Below are positions 35,727 through 52,463 of a stretch of 64,000 bases of DNA, in pieces; within the stretch, counting starts at the first letter, position 1; every line of letters starts with the position of its first letter. Both the position numbers and the translations under genes were made by a program. Source of the stretch: Acidobacteriaceae bacterium (GTDB lineage Bacteria > Acidobacteriota > Terriglobia > Terriglobales > Acidobacteriaceae); NCBI GenBank assembly GCA_030037635.1, contig JASHQH010000211.1, positions 1 to 64,000 on the forward strand, read 5' to 3'. Below the pieces are notes generated by a model. That model did not search any database. It was not told the DNA's origin and saw nothing but the letters and a program-made list of their open reading frames with translations.

Positions 35727-36075
35727 GGCGGCCTTCCCAGTTTAAAACCCCAGCCCGATGCTTTTCTTACCCTTTCCGGGTAGCCAATCCCCCTGCGCGG
35801 GGAACGCGATCCGCCGGCCCTCCACCGGGGAAGTTCCCTGGCTCCCAAAATCTTCCTGTTTCCAGGTACATTTCCCGGCCCGGATGCCCTTCCCGGGAGA
35901 TCGTCCAAATGCCAACAAAAGTGTTATTTTCAAATGTTTCCGGGCAGATAAGATAACTGCAGGTCAAACCCATAATTCCCACCTGGGGAGCTTACCCCGC
36001 TGTTCGACCTCTCCTTGCTGCGGGGCGGGAGCTGCGCGAACAGACCGCACGAGTGGAGACCGCTTGGGTGGCACG

Positions 36076-38406
36076 ATGTTCGACTCGATGAAACGACTGG
36101 TCTCTACGGCCGCGATTTTGCTTTCAGCGCTTCCCCTGGCACAGGCAGCTACACCAGCCCCTCTGACCACGCTGCACTCCATCGCCGCCCTGACCAACGC
36201 CGAAGCCAGCCAACACCAGCCTGTCGCCTTCGAAGCCACCGTCACTTACTACCGGGGCGATGAAAGAAATCTGTTTGTTCAGGACGGCGGCGACGCCATT
36301 TATGTCGATGCCGGCACCGATCTGAATCTCGTTCCCGGCGATCGGGTTCTGGTGCGGGGAACCGTGCGCGCAAGTTTCCGGCCCTACGTGCAAAGCAACG
36401 ACATCACGCGCGTAGGTCACGGCGCGCTGCCTGTTCCGCTCCGGCCCACGTTTGACCAGATGGTCCGGGCGGAGACCGATTGCAAGTACGTCACCGTTCG
36501 CGCCCGCGTTCGCTCCGACGACCTGATTCCGAGCCCACCTTCCGGGACCCCGACAATTCTGCTGCAGATGTTCGTGGATGGGGGAGAGGTAGACGTGAAC
36601 GTCGACAGCGCCGATGAGAATGACCTCAAGGGCCTGCTCGACGCCGAGGTCGACGTAACGGGCGTGGCGTCAGAATATTTCGATAACAAGATGCAGCAAA
36701 CCGGCATTCTGCTTCACGTGCAGTCGATGGCCGGCATCAGGATTCTCAAGCACACCGGTTCTGACCCCTGGTCCCTGCCGGTTACGCCGATGGACCGGAT
36801 CATTGAGGGCTACCGGCCAGTGGAAGACTCGCAGCGGCTGCGCATTGAGGGGATCATCACCTACTATGAGCCGGGAGTAGCCCTGGTATTGCAGGACGGC
36901 GCCAAAAGCCTATGGATCGCTACTCGAAGTTACGGCCCGCTGCGCATTGGCGATCGTGCCAGCGCCATTGGATTTCCCGATGTACAGAATGGTTTTCTCA
37001 CCCTGACGCGCAGCGAAATCCACGACACTTCGATTCAGGCGCCGGTGAATCCCTCCCTTTTCACGTGGCGCGACCTCGCCCTGGGCGGTAACAGTGCAGC
37101 GAGCCATAGCTTCGATCTTGTGTCCATTGAGGGTCAGGTGGTGGCCCAGGTGCGTCTCGCCACGCAAGATGAATATGTCCTGGAGCACAGCGGGTATCTG
37201 TTTTCGGCCATCCTGCGTCATCCGGGACCGTCGAATCACACTCCGCTTCCCCCTTTGAAACAGGTCCCGCCCGGCTCGCGTATCCGTGTCACCGGCATTT
37301 GCCTGCTCACCGACGCAAACCCCTTCAATGGCGAAGTTCCCTTCAACATCCTGATGCGCAACGACGACGATATCCAGATCGCGGCCCGTCCGCCCTGGCT
37401 GAACGTTGCTCACGTCACGGCGCTTGCCACTTTGCTTCTCCTTCTGGCTCTGCTGCTGGGTGCGCGAGGCTGGTTGCTGGAACGGAAAACCCGCCGCCAG
37501 ATCGTTTCGCTGGCTTATGTTGAGCAACGCCGCAGCAAGATTCTGGAAGACATCAACCACTCGAAACCATTGGCCGCGATTCTTGACCGGATCACAGAGC
37601 TGGTATCGATGCGCCTGAATGGAGCGCCTTGCTGGTGTCAAGTTGCCGAAGGAGCCATGGTCGGGAACCGGCCCCAGCGCCTTGATCCCGCCTCGCTGCG
37701 CACCGCCGAGCAACCGATTGAATCACGTTCCGGTGCGCCGCATGGCTGCATCTATGCCGCCTTCAACGCCCGCACCAAACCACGCAACGACGAAAAAGAG
37801 GCGCTGGCCATGGCCGCCGAATTGGCCACGCTGGCCATTGAAACCTCCCACCTCTACTCCGACCTGGTGCACCGCTCCGAGTTCGATCTGCTCACCGACG
37901 TGCAGAATCGCTTTGCCATGGAGAAGACGCTGAACTCGATGATGATCGACGCGCGCCAGTCGTCAGGCAAATTTGGAGTGATTTTCGTCGACCTCAACGA
38001 ATTCAAGCAGGTGAACGATCTCCACGGCCACCTGGTGGGAGACCGGTACTTGCAGGAGGCGGCGAAGCGCATGAAACATCAACTGCGGCCCGGCGACACG
38101 CTGGCGCGGCTGGGCGGAGACGAGTTCGCAGCCTTGATCCCTGACGTGCACAGTCGCGCTCAGGTGGAAGAAATCGCAGCCCGCCTCGATCGCTGCTTCG
38201 ATAAACCCTTTTTGGGAGACGGCTTCGTGCTGCGAGGCTCGGCCAGCGTGGGCGTGGCTCTTTACCCTGAGGACGCCTCTTCAGCTGACAGCCTGATGCA
38301 CGCCGCCGATGCCGCCATGTATGTTGCCAAGTACACCCGGTCAGGCAAAAGCCACACAGTGGAAGTTCTGCCCGACGACGCATTAGCGCGGAAGGGCAGC
38401 CGCTAA
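36076..38406 (+). CDS. Diguanylate cyclase (GGDEF) with a large N-terminal periplasmic OB-fold-like sensor region and TM helix
   Basis: Start MFDSMKRLVSTAAILLSALPLAQA; TM HVTALATLLLLLALLLGARGWLL; RPGD-TLARL-GGDEF gives an intact active site and an RxxD I-site at -5. Confidence 0.85.
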   Translation: MFDSMKRLVSTAAILLSALPLAQAATPAPLTTLHSIAALTNAEASQHQPVAFEATVTYYRGDERNLFVQDGGDAIYVDAGTDLNLVPGDRVLVRGTVRASFRPYVQSNDITRVGHGALPVPLRPTFDQMVRAETDCKYVTVRARVRSDDLIPSPPSGTPTILLQMFVDGGEVDVNVDSADENDLKGLLDAEVDVTGVASEYFDNKMQQTGILLHVQSMAGIRILKHTGSDPWSLPVTPMDRIIEGYRPVEDSQRLRIEGIITYYEPGVALVLQDGAKSLWIATRSYGPLRIGDRASAIGFPDVQNGFLTLTRSEIHDTSIQAPVNPSLFTWRDLALGGNSAASHSFDLVSIEGQVVAQVRLATQDEYVLEHSGYLFSAILRHPGPSNHTPLPPLKQVPPGSRIRVTGICLLTDANPFNGEVPFNILMRNDDDIQIAARPPWLNVAHVTALATLLLLLALLLGARGWLLERKTRRQIVSLAYVEQRRSKILEDINHSKPLAAILDRITELVSMRLNGAPCWCQVAEGAMVGNRPQRLDPASLRTAEQPIESRSGAPHGCIYAAFNARTKPRNDEKEALAMAAELATLAIETSHLYSDLVHRSEFDLLTDVQNRFAMEKTLNSMMIDARQSSGKFGVIFVDLNEFKQVNDLHGHLVGDRYLQEAAKRMKHQLRPGDTLARLGGDEFAALIPDVHSRAQVEEIAARLDRCFDKPFLGDGFVLRGSASVGVALYPEDASSADSLMHAADAAMYVAKYTRSGKSHTVEVLPDDALARKGSR

Positions 38407-38490
38407 ACGAAAAGCTTTACTGCGAGTTCCACCCTTCTGTGCAGCTCGCGATGGTGCGTTCGAATTCCGGAACGCTCTAATTCGGTGCAG

Positions 38491-38519
38491 AAAAAAGGCC
38501 CGGCATTCTGCCGGGCCTT
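38491..38519 (-). terminator. Rho-independent terminator of the rpl-rpo operon
   Basis: On the minus strand AAGGCCCGGCA-GAA-TGCCGGGCCTT followed by a TTTTTT run, immediately downstream of the rpoC stop. Confidence 0.9.
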
Positions 38520-38547
38520 CCAATCACTAGACAACTGACTGCTGCTG

Positions 38548-42738
<4,191 letters not shown>

Positions 42739-42757
42739 GGTGACCCTCCGGTTTCCA

Positions 42758-42937
42758 GCTGCTAGCGTCCGGCTGCTAGCTGCCAGCTCTTGGCTTCCCG
42801 GGCTTAGGAAGCGGTTCACTTTCCGGCGGAATGTGCTCGCCAGATTTACGGCCTGCACATTCCGCAAAATTCTCAGATCGCCTCGGCTGCCGGGCCCCGC
42901 CCCATGAAGCTAGAGGCTGGGAGCCAGCAGCTACAGG
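42758..42937. repeat. GCTGCTAGC-type direct/inverted repeats in the rpoB-rpoC spacer
   Basis: GCTGCTAGC at 42758-42766 and 42772-42780; related AGCTAGAGGCTGGGAGCCAGCAGCTACAGG near 42908-42937. Confidence 0.45.
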
Positions 42938-42941
42938 CCGT

Positions 42942-47423
<4,482 letters not shown>

Positions 47424-48198
47424 GATCACTCCTGAGCCTCGTCGCTGCGGCGGGCCCAAATTTTGGGGCCGCGCCGCGCCGCCGCCCCGAGTCTCATTGG
47501 CGCCGGCGAATTACCGAAAAAATCGAAGATACGGTCGAGCGGGGCCTGCGATGCCAGTCCCGCTCATCCATCGCCGGCTGCCTCGAACATTCGTTTGAGG
47601 CATGCCGGTCAGAACCCAAGCCAGGAGGGTTCCTGTGAGAGCCGCGTCAAAAACGCGTGGTAAAGATTGCAGTGCGTCGGGCAGTTGCGCTAGACTGCGC
47701 ACAATTGGATGATGCGAGTGCGACGGCTAAACCTGAAATCAAGGGCAAGACCGTAACGGGAAGTTGTGCGTTTTCCTCACCAGATCCTGAAAAAATCCCT
47801 TGTTCACCGCGCCGGAAAGACACAAAATGCCCGTAAGGACGCAATGCCTCACGAGCGCGGCTTATCGCCTGTGCCCTCTTCCGACTTTTCTTCCATTGCC
47901 CTCGCCGATCGCAAAATCCGCTTCCGCCGCGAATTGCCAGTTGCCCGACCCGATCAACGACCGCCCCGCCTGACTCAAGGCTTGCCATTGACCCTAAAGA
48001 ACTTGTCTGATTCTTGATGCCTGCCCTCAAGGCCTTTACTGTTGCCTGAGCGGCAAACCCCGCCTAAATGCCACGCGCCGCTTGAACGCCCCCTCGCCAT
48101 TCCGCCTACCAGACAATCAGGCGAAACCGCAGGACGCGCAATCTCTATCGTAACGCGTCCCGGCGTCTCTTGCAAGTGTCGTGCCGTTTACCCGGCCC

Positions 48199-48576
48199 TT
48201 ACTTAACTTCGACCGTCGCCACGCCCTCAAACTTCTTCCGGATGGCCTCGGCTTCTTCCTTGGTCGCGTTTTCCTTGATGGGCTTCGGAGCCCCGTCGAC
48301 CAGGTCTTTGGCTTCTTTCAGGCCCAGCGAGGTGACTTCGCGTACCGCCTTGATGGTGTTGATCTTATTGGCGCCGGCGTCCTTCAGGATGACCTGGAAT
48401 TCGGTCTTTTCCTCCGCCGCGGGAGCTGCCGCGCCTGCCGCCGCTCCGCCGCCGGCAACCACTACCGGAGCCGCAGCCGACACGCCAAGCTTCTCTTCCA
48501 ACGTTTTCACAAGAGCCGCCGCATCCAGCAGGCTCAGACTCACGATCTCTTCAACTAACTCTGGACGAACCGCCAT
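48199..48576 (-). CDS. rplL: 50S ribosomal protein L7/L12
   Basis: [26 protein letters not shown]...[70 protein letters not shown]. Confidence 0.95.
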   Translation of the reverse strand: MAVRPELVEEIVSLSLLDAAALVKTLEEKLGVSAAAPVVVAGGGAAAGAAAPAAEEKTEFQVILKDAGANKINTIKAVREVTSLGLKEAKDLVDGAPKPIKENATKEEAEAIRKKFEGVATVEVK

Positions 48577-48747
48577 GTTCTTCTCCCAACCTTGTTTGAA
48601 TTCGTGTTACCCCGGTCGCTCCGCCAAGCCAAGAAAGTTTCCGTTGCGCCAGACCAGCGCCCTTTCTTCCAGCTTCCCGACCAAAACCCATACCAAAACT
48701 CTGAGTGCTCCACCCTCGCCTTTGTTTGCGGCTAAGGTGGGGGCGGC

Positions 48748-49287
48748 TTATGCCGCGCCCGTAAACTTTTCCTTCTCCACTCCCTGGCCAAGCACCACTG
48801 CCAGGTCACGTCCAGCGGCATTCAGCACCGTCACCAGCCGCTGCGCCGGAGCATTTATCAGGAAGAGCAGCTTGGAGAAGATCTCTTCCTTGCCGGGCAA
48901 GGTCGCCAGCGCCTTCACTTCGTTCACGCTCAGCAGCTTGCCGTCAACGATGCCCAGCTTGAACTGAAATTCCGTCGCGTTCTCGCCCGCCCACTTGGCG
49001 AAGACTTTGGCCAGCGCCACGGGATCGCCCGCAGTAAACGCCACCGAGTTCACGCCCTTCAAGCCTTTCAGCGCCGCTTCAACCTGCGTCCCGGTGCCCG
49101 AAATCGCGGCCAGCTTGTTCTTCACTACGCGATACTTGCCGCCGGCCTCGCGAATCACCTTGCGCAGCTCGTAGTCCTTGGCGACGGTGAGCTTGCTGAA
49201 CGTGCCGATAATCGCGGTCGTTGAGGACTGCAGCTCGCCGGCCAGTCCCTTTACCTTCTCCGCCTTTTTCGCTTTTGAAATTGCCAT
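48748..49287 (-). CDS. rplJ: 50S ribosomal protein L10
   Basis: MAISKAKKAEKVKGLAGELQSSTTAIIGTFSKLTVAKDYELRKVIREAGGKYRVVKNKLA. Confidence 0.93.
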   Translation of the reverse strand: MAISKAKKAEKVKGLAGELQSSTTAIIGTFSKLTVAKDYELRKVIREAGGKYRVVKNKLAAISGTGTQVEAALKGLKGVNSVAFTAGDPVALAKVFAKWAGENATEFQFKLGIVDGKLLSVNEVKALATLPGKEEIFSKLLFLINAPAQRLVTVLNAAGRDLAVVLGQGVEKEKFTGAA

Positions 49288-49476
49288 TTTGCGCTCCGCA
49301 CAGTGAACGGTGATCAGAATCCTCGAAACGACGCCCCAATCGACCGTTCTCCGCCTTTCAATCTCTCCACTCTTAAGCTCTGTCTTCATCCTCGCCGGGC
49401 TGAATCATCAAATGATCAAGCCAGTTAGCCGGGCCGCAGCCCCTGATCACTGATCGCGGCTCCCTGACCGCCGGCT

Positions 49477-50184
49477 TTACTTCTTCCCTGCCGCGTCCGC
49501 AATCTGCGAATCCAGCGGCACGCCCGGTCCCATCGTCGAGCTCAGCGTGACGCTCTTGATGTACTTGCCCTTGGCCGCCGAAGGCTTGGCGCGCACGATC
49601 GATGTAATGACCACGGTCGCATTGTCGATCAGCTTTTGCGGGTCAAAACTGAGTTTTCCCACCGGAACGTGCACCAGGCTGGTCTTGTCGGCGCGAAACT
49701 CCACTTTGCCGGCCTTGATCTCCTTCACCGCCGCACCCACATCCATGGTCACGGTCCCGGTCTTGGGATTCGGCATCAGGCCCTTGGGCCCCAACACCTT
49801 GCCCAGCCGTCCCACTACCTTCATCATGTCGGGCGTCGCAATCAGTGCATCGAAGGCCGTCCAGTTTTCTTTCTGGATTTTCTCAACCATCTCCTCGCCG
49901 CCCACAAAGTCGGCGCCCGCCGCGGAAGCTTCCCTTTGCCGGTCGCCGGCGGCGATCACGGCCACCACTTTTGTTTTGCCCAGCCCGTGCGGCAGCACCA
50001 CGGTGCCGCGCACCATCTGGTCGGCGTGGCGCGTGTCCACACCCAAACGCATGGTCAGATCGACCGTTTCGTCGAACTTGGCGTACTTGACTTGCTTAAG
50101 GAGATTGACTGCTTCAGGCAGCGGATACGCCGGCTTGGTGACAGCGGCGCGCGCCTTCGCAATGTTCTTGCCAGGATGACCCAT
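49477..50184 (-). CDS. rplA: 50S ribosomal protein L1
   Basis: [85 protein letters not shown]. Confidence 0.95.
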   Translation of the reverse strand: MGHPGKNIAKARAAVTKPAYPLPEAVNLLKQVKYAKFDETVDLTMRLGVDTRHADQMVRGTVVLPHGLGKTKVVAVIAAGDRQREASAAGADFVGGEEMVEKIQKENWTAFDALIATPDMMKVVGRLGKVLGPKGLMPNPKTGTVTMDVGAAVKEIKAGKVEFRADKTSLVHVPVGKLSFDPQKLIDNATVVITSIVRAKPSAAKGKYIKSVTLSSTMGPGVPLDSQIADAAGKK

Positions 50185-50795
50185 GCTTCCCTCGTCTCCC
50201 ACCGCTCTCACCAGCCCGTCTTTGCGGGACTCCCGGCCGGAGGGGCAGCCTTTTCGGACCGCTTCACCTTGCCTGCAGGAGCTGAAAGCCGTGGTGCAAT
50301 TGACAGCGCAGGGATCCCCTCCTGCGCAACAGCATCAATAGTAAGGGATTGGGCGCGGAATTGCAAACTGCAGAAGAGTTCCTTTGCGCGTGGCGCCCAC
50401 CACACCTCAAAACAGAATTTCGACTGTAGAATGAGCGCGCCTTCTTTGCGTGTGTGGGAAGCGGTGACGAAAGATCGGTCCGGAAGATAGGGCCGTCGGT
50501 CCGCGGGCCGCTAAAACGACCTGCGGGCCGTGCCAACGCGAATGAGGTGAGGACGATTGGATGAGAAATCGTCCTGGACGCGAGTAGCAATTCACATCGC
50601 CGTTGACTGGCGATTCGTGCTTGCTCTCGTGATCTTCGTCCTGGTGCTAACTGCTGAAGTAGCCAAACTCCCAGGAGGGATCATCCCTTCCGGGACACAT
50701 CAAGCATAGCAAAATCGTTGACTTCTCATTGCGTTTATCGGCAACCGAGCGGCGATCCTTACCCAGTTAACCGCCAGCGGCCCAGGGGTAGACCT

Positions 50796-51449
50796 TCAAT
50801 TGCCCGATGGCGTCCCAGCGGTCTCGGCAGCGCTCTCGGTTGGATCGGGTTCACTGGCAACGCGCGTGTGCTTCCTGGCCTGCACGTTTACTGTCAGCAG
50901 CGGCGCAAACGGCAATTCGCTCTGGTGCAAATAGAGAACCGGCCGCAACGCGCGCGGCGCCTGAGCCACGTCTTCCGGCTTGGGAACGGTTCTGCCGCTT
51001 TTCAGATTGAAGAACGCCGATGATCTCTCACTGAATCCGCCTCCGGACACGTACCCCTCCGCACGATAGCCCCATCCCAGCGGCGTGCGAATCTCCAATC
51101 CCACGCTTTCGAGCGCGCCCTGGCTGTCGAAGCAGTAGCGCGTATACATCCAGAAGTCCTGTCCCGGCTCGACGATTGCCACGGATTGATTCTTACCGTG
51201 ATCCTGCCAGATCTGCGCCCACATCCCGCTGTCAGGCACGAGATGCGGAGCTTCGTCGAGGCTTGAGTACTCGCGCCAGTCGCTCAGGATGCTGGTTTTG
51301 GCGAACGTGCGTGCGCTTGCAGGAACTTTTGCTTGTACATGGCAGGAAGGCGCAGCCGCCGCGACCGGGGCAACGCCGATCGCCAGCACGGAGAGAACCA
51401 AGGCAACTCTATTTCGACTCATGGGCCGCATCATGTCATGCGGCCTCAA
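50796..51449 (-). CDS. Hypothetical secreted protein, paralog A
   Basis: Signal-peptide-like N-terminus; shares SDWREYSSLDEAP / YTRYCFDSQGALESVGLEIRTPLGWGYRAEGYVSGG / PRALRPVLYLHQSELPFAPLLTV / PTESAAETAGTPSGN with 51595..52245. Confidence 0.7.
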   Translation of the reverse strand: MRPHDMMRPMSRNRVALVLSVLAIGVAPVAAAAPSCHVQAKVPASARTFAKTSILSDWREYSSLDEAPHLVPDSGMWAQIWQDHGKNQSVAIVEPGQDFWMYTRYCFDSQGALESVGLEIRTPLGWGYRAEGYVSGGGFSERSSAFFNLKSGRTVPKPEDVAQAPRALRPVLYLHQSELPFAPLLTVNVQARKHTRVASEPDPTESAAETAGTPSGN

Positions 51450-51594
51450 ACTGATAAATACTACACGCGGGCCAACCCACCCTCCCCGCTCGATTGCGCT
51501 CCACGGACCCGGTGGTCACCGCGCTTTCGATGCCTTCCGTAACGAACGCTGCTCAAGTCGTTTGTTTCCACGTCCGACGGACGGCTCGCAAATC

Positions 51595-52245
51595 TTAATT
51601 GCCCGATGGCGTCCGAGGGGCTTCGGCAACGCTCTCGGTTGGGCCTGGAGCGCTCACCGCGCGTGGGTGCTTCTTGGCCTTCGCAGTCACTGTGAGCAGC
51701 GATGCGAACGGCAGATCGTCCTGGTTCAAATAGAGAACTGGCTGCAAGGCGCGCGGCACGCTTTCCACGCCGCCGGGCCTGGGAACCGTCTTGCCGTTTC
51801 CCACGTTGAAGAACTCCGACGTGGTGGCAAGGAACGTGCCGCCGGAGACCGACCCTTCTACACGATGGCCCCAACCCAACTGGGTCTCAATCTCGAAGCC
51901 CACGCCGTCGAGGTTGCCTGCCTCGTCAAAGCAGTAACGGGTAGATATCTTGAAGTTCTGGCCGCGCTCGACCAGATAGGCGGAATTGATCTTCTTGTTA
52001 ACCTGCCAGAATTCTCCCAGCATTTCGCCCTTCATGCTGAGCGCCGGGGCGTCATTCAGCGTGCGGTATTCACGCCACTCGTTTTGGCCGCCTGAATTGG
52101 CAAAGATGCGGGTATCCCAGGGAGCAGTGGTCTTCATCGGGCAGACGGAAGATGCCTTCGCCATCTGCGCCAGCCCCAGCACTAAGACAACCATCGCGCA
52201 ACCCAGGATTTTCTTCTTCATGATGGATCCAAGGGGGTATTCCAA
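51595..52245 (-). CDS. Hypothetical secreted protein, paralog B
   Basis: Signal peptide MKKKILGCAMVVLVLGLAQMAKAS; NEWREYRTLNDAP / STRYCFDEAGNLDGVGFEIETQLGWGHRVEGSVSGG / PRALQPVLYLNQDDLPFASLLTV / PTESVAEAPRTPSGN. Confidence 0.72.
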   Translation of the reverse strand: MEYPLGSIMKKKILGCAMVVLVLGLAQMAKASSVCPMKTTAPWDTRIFANSGGQNEWREYRTLNDAPALSMKGEMLGEFWQVNKKINSAYLVERGQNFKISTRYCFDEAGNLDGVGFEIETQLGWGHRVEGSVSGGTFLATTSEFFNVGNGKTVPRPGGVESVPRALQPVLYLNQDDLPFASLLTVTAKAKKHPRAVSAPGPTESVAEAPRTPSGN

Positions 52246-52463
52246 TTCCGCTGTTTTTCTACCTTATAGATAAATCCGATACCACTTTTGTGCTACTCTC
52301 CATCGTTATCTCAGGCGTCGAACTTAAGTCACTCGAAAAGTGCGCATAGGTAACTCATGTGTGGGTACTTCGCGACTTGGACGGCTCAAATCCGTAAGGC
52401 TCGGCTGTGGATGGCGCTCCAACGCTACACTAGATTCAGGACCCTTCCCGCCGGATCGCAGCC

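Noticed and set aside
47815-47865. Sequence resembling a c-di-GMP (GEMM) riboswitch: GACACAAAATGCCCGTAAGGACGCAATGCC
   Set aside because: Only the GACGCAA-like part fits; the upstream GGGCAAACC half is missing and no gene lies downstream on the + strand.
48170-48967. 265-aa + strand ORF over rplL/rplJ
   Set aside because: Antisense to two certain ribosomal protein genes.
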